From CBFGRU01 sp965651255 (lineage in GTDB: Bacteria > Planctomycetota > Phycisphaerae > Phycisphaerales > SM1A02): DNA of 23,147 nt. Below the pieces are notes generated by a model. It was not told the origin of the DNA. It saw only the letters and a program-made list of their open reading frames with translations, and searched no databases. Of this stretch, positions 14,687 through 23,059 are shown one piece after another; the first letter of the stretch is position 1; every line of letters begins with the position of its first letter. The stretch lies in contig CBFGRU010000014.1 of NCBI GenBank assembly GCA_965651255.1, positions 1-23,147 of the forward strand, written 5' to 3'. Both the position numbers and the translations under genes were made by a program.

Positions 14687-15253
14687 TCACGGAGCGTTCA
14701 TCCATGAACGGGCCACCAACACAATCGCGATGATCGACGTGATGATGATGAACCAGATCACGATGCGCCGCAGCAAGCGGAACCGCCTCCTTCGCGCGAG
14801 ACGAACTCGGTGAAAAGCGGGCACATCCAACTGCAGTTGGTATGCGCGAATCTGCTGCACTACCTGAGGCACATCGACTTCCATTTCAGCAACACGCCGA
14901 TCGGCCGCCTGGAGGTGCATCTGAAATGCCCGCACAGAGCAATCCATCGCCTTGGCACCATCTCTTGGGGGCAATCGGTAGATGCGGGAAAAAACCCATG
15001 CCTCGCGCGGCTGCTGATCCAACTCCGCCAGAAGCGTTGCCGCATTGCGCGGTAGCGACTCATCCGCGATCACGCCGCAGCGAATCTCGCGACTGCGAAG
15101 GACCGTGAGGCGATCCAGATGGGAACTCGCGACCTGCTCAAGGTCCGGTTGGGCATCAACAACGGCGGAGATGACTCGGGTCGCAGAGGTTGGATTCCCT
15201 GTGAGCAGCGTTGCCAGCCGATACACGCGTCGTTGACAGGCATTGCGGTCCAT
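14687..15253 (-). CDS. Sigma-factor-like protein with a C-terminal transmembrane helix
   Basis: The 188-residue protein begins with a short helical segment (CQRRVYRLATLLTGNPTSAT) recalling the start of ECF sigma region 2. A region-4-like helix-turn-helix follows (about 70-120): LLAELDQQPREAWVFSRIYR, PPRDGAKAMDCSVRAFQMHL, QAADRRV. This fits the pattern of sigma region 4 (L-LP--qRe---L----g-s--EiA--l--s---v--hL--A---L). The middle (~45-65) is short and weakly matched, so region 2 is incomplete. An Arg-rich stretch (151-163) leads to one hydrophobic helix, IVIWFIIITSIIAIVLV (164-180). A functional sigma factor is unlikely; a membrane-tethered regulator or anti-/co-factor is more plausible. An alternative ATG lies at 15283. 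It precedes the cytochrome gene by 98 bases and is divergent from dacB. Confidence 0.65.
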   Translation of the reverse strand: MDRNACQRRVYRLATLLTGNPTSATRVISAVVDAQPDLEQVASSHLDRLTVLRSREIRCGVIADESLPRNAATLLAELDQQPREAWVFSRIYRLPPRDGAKAMDCSVRAFQMHLQAADRRVAEMEVDVPQVVQQIRAYQLQLDVPAFHRVRLARRRRFRLLRRIVIWFIIITSIIAIVLVARSWMNAP

Positions 15254-15335
15254 GCACCCTACTCTATTCGTCAATTCTCGCATGTGTGGAGGGCTTGCCT
15301 GCTTTCATCCGATAGCATTCGCGGACGCTCAGAAT

Positions 15336-15344
15336 GGAGGAAGG
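15336..15344 (+). promoter_or_regulatory. Ribosome binding site that sets the dacB start
   Basis: GGAGGAAGG lies 7 bases before the ATG at 15352. It falls within the extra codons of the alternative ATG at 15334, which argues against that start. Confidence 0.75.
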
Positions 15345-15351
15345 TTTCAAC

Positions 15352-16851
15352 ATGCGCTATCCCCTGTCCAGATTTGCTCTCTGGCTGGTTCTGGTCCTCT
15401 CGTCAACCGCAACCCTCGCGCAAGGGCTGGCGACCGATGTCTCGCGACTGCTCCGCTCGCACAACCTCCGTGGGGGAACGGTCGCGATCAGCGTCCGTGA
15501 TGCGGAGACCAATGCTCCTCTCGTCAGCGTCAACGACGACGTCCCGATGATTCCGGCAAGCAACATGAAGGTCCTGACGGCCGGCACTGCTCTGGCCGTC
15601 CTGGGGCCCGACTTTGAGTTCAAATCGCGCATGCGCCTGCGTGATGATCAGTTGATCGTCATCGGCGACGGTGATCCCGGGTTCGGTGATCCGGAACTTC
15701 TCGCGCTACTGGCGATTGGTGAGAAACAGGGCGTGACGGTTGAGGAGTTTCTTCATCTCTGGGTGCAACCCATCGTTGATGCCGGCATCACGCATCTGCG
15801 GGAGATCGTTGTCGACGATCGGGTTTTTGATCAGGAATACATCCATCCCTCCTGGCCGCGAGACCAGCTCAATTTCTGGTACTGCGCTGAAGTGTCGGGC
15901 ATGATGTTTCACCTGAACGTCCTCAGCTTTTACCCTCGACCGGTTCCCGGTTCACATGCCGACATCTCCCGATTTGAACCCTATGCGCCGTGGATTCCCA
16001 TTGAGAATCGCATGACGAGCAACACCGCCCGTCAGGCGGAACACAGCATCGGAATTGCGAGGCCCTTCCGCACGAACAACCTGACCATCTGGGGGAACGC
16101 CAAGGTTGAGACGGTGATTCCTGCCCGCGTCACGATCCATAATGGTCCTGAGTTCTTCGCCCAGTTACTCGCGAACCGACTCCGAAAATCCGGCGTGCGC
16201 GTTGATTCATTCCGAATCGCAGAGCGCGGAGAAGATCTTTCCGGCGGCGATCCCATCGGACCCATCGTCCGCACGCCGATCGGGTCAGCACTCGTTCGAT
16301 GCAACACGGACAGTTACAACCTCTACGCGGAAGCACTGCTCAAGCGCGCCGGCCACGCGATTACCAACGGTCAACCGGGCTCCTTCGCGAACGGCGCTGC
16401 CGCGATTCGCCATGTCGTCAGTGAGCGACTGAATGACCCCGCACTGGCAGCGCCCATCATCATCGCTGACGGCAGCGGCATGAGCCGCGAGAATCGACTC
16501 ACTGCAGCGTTTACGACGCAATGGCTTAATGCGATGGTGAAGGATGAACGAATCGGAGTTGTGTTCATGAAGTCGCTGGCTGTCGGCGGGTCGTCAGGCA
16601 CACTCTCCAGTCGCTTTGACGATCGCATCCTGCATGGCGCAGTCATTCACGCCAAGACTGGTTACATCAACGGCGTCAGTTGCCTGAGTGGATACATCAC
16701 CATGCCGGATGGACGACAGCGGTCGTTCTCCATCCTCTGCAACGATCTCACTGTTGCCGGCACGGTCGGTACGGCGAAGAAACTTCAGGAAGCGATCGTC
16801 GAAGCGATTGTTCGCGATATGGTGGCATCTCCCGTCCAACTCGGCGGCTGA
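15352..16851 (+). CDS. dacB: D-alanyl-D-alanine carboxypeptidase/endopeptidase (PBP4 family, peptidase S13)
   Basis: This periplasmic penicillin-binding protein trims peptidoglycan stem peptides or cross-links. The 499-residue protein has a signal peptide (RFALWLVLVLSSTATLAQ, ends near residue 24) and all three active-site motifs of the serine penicillin-binding fold: SNMK (Ser70, Lys73), SYN (Ser321 to Asn323) and KTG (435-437). The ~250-residue separation between the first two motifs shows the inserted domains typical of PBP4/S13 enzymes. The length agrees with the family. The start at 15352 follows a strong Shine-Dalgarno. It is divergent from the sigma-like gene (98 bases) and its end is one base from the end of the opposite-strand oxidoreductase, so there is no room for a separate terminator between them. 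Presence of PBP-type enzymes implies a peptidoglycan wall. Confidence 0.94.
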   Translation: MRYPLSRFALWLVLVLSSTATLAQGLATDVSRLLRSHNLRGGTVAISVRDAETNAPLVSVNDDVPMIPASNMKVLTAGTALAVLGPDFEFKSRMRLRDDQLIVIGDGDPGFGDPELLALLAIGEKQGVTVEEFLHLWVQPIVDAGITHLREIVVDDRVFDQEYIHPSWPRDQLNFWYCAEVSGMMFHLNVLSFYPRPVPGSHADISRFEPYAPWIPIENRMTSNTARQAEHSIGIARPFRTNNLTIWGNAKVETVIPARVTIHNGPEFFAQLLANRLRKSGVRVDSFRIAERGEDLSGGDPIGPIVRTPIGSALVRCNTDSYNLYAEALLKRAGHAITNGQPGSFANGAAAIRHVVSERLNDPALAAPIIIADGSGMSRENRLTAAFTTQWLNAMVKDERIGVVFMKSLAVGGSSGTLSSRFDDRILHGAVIHAKTGYINGVSCLSGYITMPDGRQRSFSILCNDLTVAGTVGTAKKLQEAIVEAIVRDMVASPVQLGG

Positions 16852-16852
16852 C

Positions 16853-19800
16853 TCAACGGGCCATCGACTTCGGTGTTCCAACGATTCGCTCGCATACAAA
16901 CTCTATCGGGTGACGGCTCACGCGACCCAGTGCATCAAGCACCTGATGGCGACAGCTCGTCCCCGTCATCAGAATCATCGATTGTGGAGCAGCACGAAGC
17001 GGCGGAAAGACCGACAGCTCACCGATCTGCATCGAGAGATCAAAGTGATCCGTCATCATGCCGAACGCCCCTGCCATTCCGCAACACCCGGAATCGAGAA
17101 CCGTGAGATCATCGCCGGCAATTCGCCGAAGCAGTCGCGCGGATGAATCGACGCCCCACAGCGCCTTCTGATGGCAATGGCCGTGAAAGACGATCGTCGT
17201 ACCGTCCGGGGGATGAAACTCCGGGCGAATCGGATGATCCGACCAATAAGTATCGATGAAGTCCTCGACAAGGTACGCGTGCTCCGCGAGCTTCCGAACG
17301 TCGTCCCGACCGATGCCCTCCAACTTCAGGTCCGCCCAGTCATCCGTGATTGCAGAGAGACAGCTTGGTTCCAACGCGAGAACGGCCACGGCTTTCTCTC
17401 GGTGAACGGCTGCATGCAGATCCCGCGCGGTGCGAGAGCAGATCTGAACCGCCTGGGCCAGCATTCCCAGCGAGATTGAAGGCCGACCACAACAGCCAAG
17501 CGAAGGAATGACAACACGGTAGCCAAACTGCTCCAGGACGTGGACGGCTGCACGTCCGATCGGTGGTTCACTCCAGACCGAAAAGCAATCCGGCAGAAGA
17601 ATGACCGCTGGTCTTGTCGAAGGCGTTGCGCTTCCTTCGCGCCGTGCTCGGAGGAATCGATACAGAGACTTGTCCACGCGCGGCATTGATCGGCGTGGGT
17701 CGAATCCCAAAGTCCGGGCGGTCAATGCCCTCACGATGCCGAGCCGCCCCAATGCGTTCGACAACGGAGCGAGTGCAGACCCCAATCGATTAAGCGTGCG
17801 CACCCGAGAGAAAAGTCGATCCCGAAAAGGAATCCGCCGTCCCGCCCGATACCCCTGCGCAAGGTACTCCGATTTAAGCTTGGCGACATCGACGTTCGAT
17901 GGACACTCGCTCTTACACGCCTTGCACGAAAGGCAGAGATCGAGTGTCTTCAGTGTTTCCTCATCAAAGAAGCGCACGGCTGGATTCGACGCGGAGTGAT
18001 CTCCTGGCAACTGCCCGGTGATCGCCAACCGCAGCGCATTCCCTCGGCCACGGGTAGCATGCCGCTCATCCATTGTCGCGCGATAGGAAGGGCACATCGT
18101 CCCCTGCTGCAATCGGCGACAGACCCCCGCGCCATTACACATCTCAACCGCCGATGCAAAGCCGTGCTCACGATCGTACCGAAAGTACGTATCAAGCTCG
18201 GGAACGATGGCGTCCTGCTCATTCGGCATGACGCGGAGGTGCGAGGTCATCGGTGCGGGCGACACAATGTTGCCGGGGTTCAACCGATGTTCCGGATCGA
18301 AGATGGCCTTGATCGAACGGAATGCTTCACACAGGACTGGGCCGTAGAACCGCTCGAGCAGCGGCGACCGAACACGTCCATCGCCATGCTCACCCGAAAG
18401 TGCGCCTCCGTATCGCTGCACAAGATCGGTCACCTCTTCAGCAATGCGCTGCATTCGATCACGGTCGGCGTGATCATGGATATCGATAAGCGGGCGAATA
18501 TGCAGACACCCCACCGAGGCGTGCGCGTAGAAGGCCGCCCGAGTTTCATGTCCTTCAACGATGGCTCGAAACTCTCGAACAAAGTCGGGCAGACGCTCTG
18601 GCGCAACGGCCGTATCTTCGATGAACGTGAGTGGTTTTCTTCGACCGGGCAATCCATGCAGCAGAGGTTCGCCCGACTTCCTCAGCTTCCACGCCTGCTG
18701 CATGGCCTCGGGCTCGGTGTACACAGCAAGCGGCGCCTCCGGCAGGCGGTCTCGAAGCCGCGCAAATGATGCATTGCGGTCATGATCGCTCTCGGCGGAG
18801 TACTCAACATAAAGAACCGCGCCGATCTCACCGGATGTCGGCCGCGGAAGCATGTCCACGTACCGGCGACACTCGGTGTTCTCTCGCGCGAGGTTGATGA
18901 CCATGTCATCCAGCAACTCAACGGCTGACGGTTTCGTCTCCAGAATTGTTTCCAATGCCGCGAGCGCTTCATCAAGCCCAGTGAATGTCACCATGGCGAG
19001 CCCGACAGACTGTGGCCGCTCGACCAGGTTCAACGTTGCCTCACGCATGAACGCGAGTGTTCCTTCGGACCCGCAAACAAGGTGCGCAAGGTTCACCTGG
19101 TCGAAACTCCCCGGCGTTGATCGTTCGATCTGATCCAGCAGGAGATCGAGGTTGTATCCATTAACCCGACGGGTGATCGTCGGATACCGAGCGCGAATCT
19201 CGCCCGCGACCGCAATGACAACCCGTGCAACGTGTGCGGTCAGCTCGGCGACGCGCGCATTCTCCGCTGCTGCTCCACGATGAAATGGCAGCACCGTTCC
19301 GTCGGCAAGACAAACGCTCATTCCAAGCAGATGCTCCACGGTGCGGCCGTAGACGATCGACCTCGCCCCCGCTGAGTTGTTGCCGATCATGCCGCCAAGC
19401 GTGGCGTGCGAACTGGTTGCCACATCCGGACCGAAGAAGAGTCCATGCCCTGCCAGTTCGCGATTGAGCTGATCGAGCACCACACCGGGCTCCACGCGCG
19501 CGGTGCGATGTACCCGGTCAATGTGCACGATGCGACGACACCACGCGCTGACATCGATCACCAGCGATTCATTGGTGCACTGACCAGCAAGCGATGTTCC
19601 CCCGCCGCGCGGAAGGACTGAGAGCTTGTTCTCCGCAGCGAACCGCATGATCGTGTCGATTTCATCAATCGACCGCGGCATCACCACACCAATCGGTTCC
19701 ACCTGGTACAGACTCGCATCGGTTGCATAAAGCATCCGATCGTGCCGGGAGAAACGAACCTCGCCGGTAATCAGACGGCGAAGCTCACGGGCCAGATCAG

Positions 19801-19864
19801 CGCGAGTCGCTTCATCAGGCGGCGCCGGAGGACTGACAAGCACCGGCAAGGTGAAATCGTTCAT
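16853..19864 (-). CDS. FAD-linked and Fe-S oxidoreductase (YdiJ / D-2-hydroxyacid dehydrogenase-like)
   Basis: The 1003-residue protein is a GlcD-like flavoprotein fused to a GlcF/GlpC-like Fe-S part. The FAD-binding domain (~35-240) has LPRGGGTSLAGQ (84-95) and GGMIGNNSAGARS. The FAD-oxidase C-terminal domain (~260-535) carries YAHASVGCLHIRP and SGEHGDGRVRSP. The first cysteine group is CNGAGVCRR with MCPSY (Cys576, 582, 591). A second, CLSCKACKSECP (644-655), is a classic 4Fe-4S motif. Two CCG motifs (LGCCGRP near 789-795, SGCCGMAG near 925-932) finish it. Order and length match the E. coli YdiJ type (D-2-hydroxyglutarate dehydrogenase). The substrate is likely a D-2-hydroxyacid, but it is not proven here. 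The ATG at 19864 is chosen; a TTG at 19897 just after the TlpA stop is possible. It follows the TlpA-like gene by 33 bases. Confidence 0.9.
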   Translation of the reverse strand: MNDFTLPVLVSPPAPPDEATRADLARELRRLITGEVRFSRHDRMLYATDASLYQVEPIGVVMPRSIDEIDTIMRFAAENKLSVLPRGGGTSLAGQCTNESLVIDVSAWCRRIVHIDRVHRTARVEPGVVLDQLNRELAGHGLFFGPDVATSSHATLGGMIGNNSAGARSIVYGRTVEHLLGMSVCLADGTVLPFHRGAAAENARVAELTAHVARVVIAVAGEIRARYPTITRRVNGYNLDLLLDQIERSTPGSFDQVNLAHLVCGSEGTLAFMREATLNLVERPQSVGLAMVTFTGLDEALAALETILETKPSAVELLDDMVINLARENTECRRYVDMLPRPTSGEIGAVLYVEYSAESDHDRNASFARLRDRLPEAPLAVYTEPEAMQQAWKLRKSGEPLLHGLPGRRKPLTFIEDTAVAPERLPDFVREFRAIVEGHETRAAFYAHASVGCLHIRPLIDIHDHADRDRMQRIAEEVTDLVQRYGGALSGEHGDGRVRSPLLERFYGPVLCEAFRSIKAIFDPEHRLNPGNIVSPAPMTSHLRVMPNEQDAIVPELDTYFRYDREHGFASAVEMCNGAGVCRRLQQGTMCPSYRATMDERHATRGRGNALRLAITGQLPGDHSASNPAVRFFDEETLKTLDLCLSCKACKSECPSNVDVAKLKSEYLAQGYRAGRRIPFRDRLFSRVRTLNRLGSALAPLSNALGRLGIVRALTARTLGFDPRRSMPRVDKSLYRFLRARREGSATPSTRPAVILLPDCFSVWSEPPIGRAAVHVLEQFGYRVVIPSLGCCGRPSISLGMLAQAVQICSRTARDLHAAVHREKAVAVLALEPSCLSAITDDWADLKLEGIGRDDVRKLAEHAYLVEDFIDTYWSDHPIRPEFHPPDGTTIVFHGHCHQKALWGVDSSARLLRRIAGDDLTVLDSGCCGMAGAFGMMTDHFDLSMQIGELSVFPPLRAAPQSMILMTGTSCRHQVLDALGRVSRHPIEFVCERIVGTPKSMAR

Positions 19865-19897
19865 GGGGAACCGTCGATCCTTGACGCACGGTCGCAA

Positions 19898-21178
19898 TCA
19901 CATCGAGAGCGCTTCCTCAATATCCTTCTTGAGCGTCTCGACGTAGTTCGGCGAACCGCCAATGTGATGAGCGCGAATGACTCCATCCGGGCCGATCACG
20001 AAAGAGGTCGGAATGCCCGTCACCCCGTACTGTTGCGCCACCGCGTTCGAGAAGTCCATCGGCACCTTCATCGCGTACCGGTGCTCCCGCCAGAACTCAT
20101 TCACCACCTTCATCCGGTCCTCAGCCGAATCGTTCTCACCGGCATTCTCATACGTGTTGATCGCAAGCACCAGCACCGGCAACTCGCGATTCGCCGCCCA
20201 GCGCGTAACTTCATCCAGACCGGGCATAAGCACGAGACAAGGCCCGCACCACGTCGCCCAGAAGTCAATCACCACCACCCGGCCGCGCAGCTCCGCAAGG
20301 TCGATCCGTTCACCGTTCAACGTCGTTAGAACGAAGGTTGGCGCAACTTTTCCCACACCGATCTCCGGCTCTCCACCTCCGCCGCCCACGACAGGCGGCC
20401 GCGCCTGCGTCTGGTCCAGCACACCGAGCGCATCAACCCGTTCACGCTCGCCCGGCACCAGCGCGATCAATTCATCGCTCACCGGCGCTTCCCGCCGCGT
20501 CGTCTCCACTTTGTACCGGTTGGTCATGACCGTCCCGGCCGGCACCAGAAACCCACCCCGAATCGTGTGCACAATCGACCGGATCAGGAACGTCTCCGGG
20601 TCGAATACGATTCGCATCGTCGCATCATCGCTCGTCAGTTCGAGCGCGCGTTCCGTTTCACCGGCTTCGTTCACCGAGTCCACCACTGCGTGCGGCTTCA
20701 GCTCCGGCGTATCCGCGTACAACTCCATACAGAGTTCATCCAGATCATCCGAACCCCACAGAAGGGCAAGATGCGGAAACGGAATGCGCTGAAACCCGCC
20801 GAACGCGCTGAACAGTGCCCAGAACGGGTAGTCAGAGAAGTCGCGCGAAAAATACTGTTCGCCGTTACTCTCATGCGTCGCCTGAAGCTGTCGAGCAGCA
20901 ATATGCATCGTGTAGCCGTTCAGCACGAACAGGCCCTGCCCATCCTTCCGGCGAATGATCTTCCCTTCAATCTCGCGACCGCGCCCCTTCTGTTCACCTT
21001 CCGCCATCTCAATCGTCAGGCCGATCTTCAGTTCAAGCGTCGGCGCCTCCCGATGGGCCTTCACGATTTCGCGCAGAATCTTCTCCGGGTCAACCGCCTG
21101 CGCGGAAACCATCGACATCGCGCCCATCGCCAGCAGGCAACCGAGCCAGAACGAAACATGCATCAGTCGAGTACACAT
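19898..21178 (-). CDS. Secreted TlpA-like thioredoxin-fold protein with N-terminal LolA/DUF2092-like domain
   Basis: The 426-residue protein has a signal peptide (HVSFWLGCLLAMGAMSMVSA, ends near 26). The middle domain (about 30-265) looks like the lipoprotein-carrier (LolA)/DUF2092-type beta fold: DPEKILREIVKAHREAPTLE, then strands including GRGREIEGKIIRRKDGQG and MRIVFDPETFLIRSI. The C-terminal TlpA/ResA-like thioredoxin domain (about 280-426) has WCGPC (310-314) and the cis-proline loop GIPTSFVIGPDG. Both cysteines are present, so it may act as a thiol reductant, for example in cytochrome c or disulfide maturation. This is inference. The start at 21178 follows GGAGGG by 6 bases; the frame is open to 21292, where it would overlap folK. 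It is 37 bases after folK and 33 bases before the FAD/Fe-S gene. Confidence 0.88.
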   Translation of the reverse strand: MCTRLMHVSFWLGCLLAMGAMSMVSAQAVDPEKILREIVKAHREAPTLELKIGLTIEMAEGEQKGRGREIEGKIIRRKDGQGLFVLNGYTMHIAARQLQATHESNGEQYFSRDFSDYPFWALFSAFGGFQRIPFPHLALLWGSDDLDELCMELYADTPELKPHAVVDSVNEAGETERALELTSDDATMRIVFDPETFLIRSIVHTIRGGFLVPAGTVMTNRYKVETTRREAPVSDELIALVPGERERVDALGVLDQTQARPPVVGGGGGEPEIGVGKVAPTFVLTTLNGERIDLAELRGRVVVIDFWATWCGPCLVLMPGLDEVTRWAANRELPVLVLAINTYENAGENDSAEDRMKVVNEFWREHRYAMKVPMDFSNAVAQQYGVTGIPTSFVIGPDGVIRAHHIGGSPNYVETLKKDIEEALSM

Positions 21179-21184
21179 CGGCAG

Positions 21185-21190
21185 CCCTCC
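21185..21190 (-). promoter_or_regulatory. Ribosome binding site that sets the TlpA-like gene start
   Basis: Minus-strand GGAGGG lies 6 bases before the ATG at 21178. It supports the start that directly precedes the signal peptide. Confidence 0.7.
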
Positions 21191-21215
21191 GAACAAGTTC
21201 CTCAGCGGTGCACCA

Positions 21216-21734
21216 TCATGATAGCGAATCAGACGCATCAACAGAACGGCCCTCGCCACGACCATCCACACACTGATCGAAATGCTCCGCAATCGTCAGA
21301 CCCGTCACCGGATGCCGCCACTCCGCAGCAATCTCCGCCAGCGGTTCCAGCACGAAGCGTCGCTCCAGCATGCGCGGATGCGGCACCGTCAAGCCCGGCT
21401 CATGAACCTCCATTGTGCCGTACAGCAAGAGATCCAGATCAAGTCGTCGCGCCCCCCATCGCGCTTCGCGTGAACGATCTCGACCATGCCGTTTCTCAAT
21501 GCGAAGCAGTTCTTCCAGCATTTGACGCGCGCTCAGCCCCGTTCGGGCGAGCAGGCACCCATTGAGATACGCCGGCTGCTCACCGGGGCCAACCGCCTCG
21601 GTCTCGTACCACGAACTCACCGCCAATACGTGTGTCGCTTCCAGCCCCTGGATCGCTTCGACCGCACTCTCCAGCGTCTCCCGCCGAGGACCAAGGTTCG
21701 CCCCCAGTGCAATCGCGACCCGCTCTTCCGCCAT
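21216..21734 (-). CDS. folK: 2-Amino-4-hydroxy-6-hydroxymethyldihydropteridine pyrophosphokinase
   Basis: HPPK transfers pyrophosphate from ATP to 6-hydroxymethyl-dihydropterin in folate biosynthesis. The protein is 172 residues from the ATG at 21734. It shows the family pattern: VAIALGANLGPRRETLESAV at the N-terminus, SSWYETEAVG, QPAYLNGCL, the RHGRDR segment and the signature GARRLDLDLLLYG with the two catalytic metal-binding aspartates. TVPHPRMLERRFVLEPLAEI follows. A C-terminal tail of about 20 residues is hydrophilic and extra. The start ATG lies in the TGATG overlap with the end of cinA; a GTG at 21737 (4-base overlap) is an alternative. Either arrangement implies translational coupling to cinA. 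Confidence 0.94.
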   Translation of the reverse strand: MAEERVAIALGANLGPRRETLESAVEAIQGLEATHVLAVSSWYETEAVGPGEQPAYLNGCLLARTGLSARQMLEELLRIEKRHGRDRSREARWGARRLDLDLLLYGTMEVHEPGLTVPHPRMLERRFVLEPLAEIAAEWRHPVTGLTIAEHFDQCVDGRGEGRSVDASDSLS

Positions 21735-23059
21735 CACGCGCCAACCTTCCCACCATCCACTGAAGTGTTGGCGACTTCAAGCGACAGCCGAGCCGTTGCG
21801 CCAACACCCAACAATCGCCACCGCACCATCTGCAGTGCAGCATCAATGGCGCGTCGCCTCACGCCCGCTCGATCACCCGCAAAGATGAAATGCCGCACCT
21901 CAACATCGGCTTCCGCTGCATCCTTCCTCGAAGCCAGTCCGATGTACACCGTCCCCACCGGCTTCTGCGCACTGCCCCCGCCCGGGCCCGCGATTCCCGT
22001 AATCGCCACCGCGTGGTGCGCGCTGCTGCGCTCGAGCGCGCCCGCCGCCATCGACCGCGCCACCTCGCGCGACACCGCACCAACACGACCGATCAACTCC
22101 CGCGGCACACCCAGTTCCACGGCCTTCATCTCATTCGAGTAGGTCACCCACCCCCCTGCGTACCAGTCGCTCGAGCCCGCAATGGCTGTCAACTCCGAAC
22201 CCACGCCGCCTCCCGTACATGATTCAGCCGTCGCCAGGCGCTCACCCCGTTTCGTGAGCAAGCCCCCCACCGCACCCGCCAGCGACTCTTCATCGCGCCC
22301 GAAACAGTACGGAAACAACACACTCTCAATCCGCTCGGACACCCCATCAAGCTGCCCGCGCGCCTCATGCACTGAACCCCACGCATAGATTCGCGCGCTC
22401 ACCGTCCCGTCCGAGGCGGTCGTGCCCACCGTCGGCGTGTTCGTTCGTGAGAGCAAATCGCCCAGCAACTCCGCCACCGATGATTCACCCAGGCCGTGCA
22501 CGTGAATCGATCGCTTCAGGAGAACCCGCCCGCCCCCAGCAGCGTCGACTTCCGGCCGGATCGACCTCGAAAACATCTCCCGCATCTCCCGCGGAACGCC
22601 CGGCATGACGAAGATCGTGCATTGCCCCCACCGACAGCGCAATCCCGGCGCCGTGCCCGCGTAATTTTCAATCATCGCCGCACTTCGCGGTCGCCGCGCC
22701 TGCACACGGTTGATCGCTGGCATCGGCGCACCGCGTCGATTGAACCATTCTTCAATCTGAGCGACCGCAGCCGCATCTTCAACCAATCCTTCTCCCGGAT
22801 CAACCACATCGTTCAACGCATCGCGCGTCAGGTCATCCGCGGTCGGCCCCAATCCACCCGTAAGAAAAAGCAACTCCACCGCCGAGGCCAACGCATGAAC
22901 CGCCCGCCCGATCGCCTCTCGATCATCCGGCACGATGCGAATCTCACCAACCCGCACCCCCAGCCCGGCGAGCTGCTCCGCCAGCCAACAGGCATTCGCA
23001 TCACGAGTGATGCCGCTCACCAACTCATCGCCAATGGAAAGGATCGATGCCTGTATCAC
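21734..23059 (-). CDS. cinA: CinA family protein with MoCF-like and NMN-deamidase (PncC) domains
   Basis: The protein has 441 residues in the usual two-domain CinA arrangement. The N-terminal MoCF-like domain (about 3-170) begins ASILSIGDELVSGITRDANA and carries LTGGLGPTADDLTRDAL; in CinA homologues it has ADP-ribose pyrophosphatase activity. The C-terminal PncC domain (about 262-415) contains LATAESCTGG (275-284) and AITGIAGPGGG (about 352-362), and in family members deamidates NMN to NaMN. So the role is probably NAD salvage; a role in competence is known only for some bacteria. The start is GTG at 23059, with GGATGAG 8 bases upstream; the nearby ATG is out of frame. The 88 bases upstream of it, to the window edge, hold nothing I can call. 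Confidence 0.94.
   Translation of the reverse strand: MIQASILSIGDELVSGITRDANACWLAEQLAGLGVRVGEIRIVPDDREAIGRAVHALASAVELLFLTGGLGPTADDLTRDALNDVVDPGEGLVEDAAAVAQIEEWFNRRGAPMPAINRVQARRPRSAAMIENYAGTAPGLRCRWGQCTIFVMPGVPREMREMFSRSIRPEVDAAGGGRVLLKRSIHVHGLGESSVAELLGDLLSRTNTPTVGTTASDGTVSARIYAWGSVHEARGQLDGVSERIESVLFPYCFGRDEESLAGAVGGLLTKRGERLATAESCTGGGVGSELTAIAGSSDWYAGGWVTYSNEMKAVELGVPRELIGRVGAVSREVARSMAAGALERSSAHHAVAITGIAGPGGGSAQKPVGTVYIGLASRKDAAEADVEVRHFIFAGDRAGVRRRAIDAALQMVRWRLLGVGATARLSLEVANTSVDGGKVGA

Noticed and set aside
20567..21565. Long plus-strand open frame opposite the TlpA-like and folK genes
   Set aside because: It spans two clear genes on the other strand and its translation is Arg/His/Pro-rich, typical of an antisense frame.
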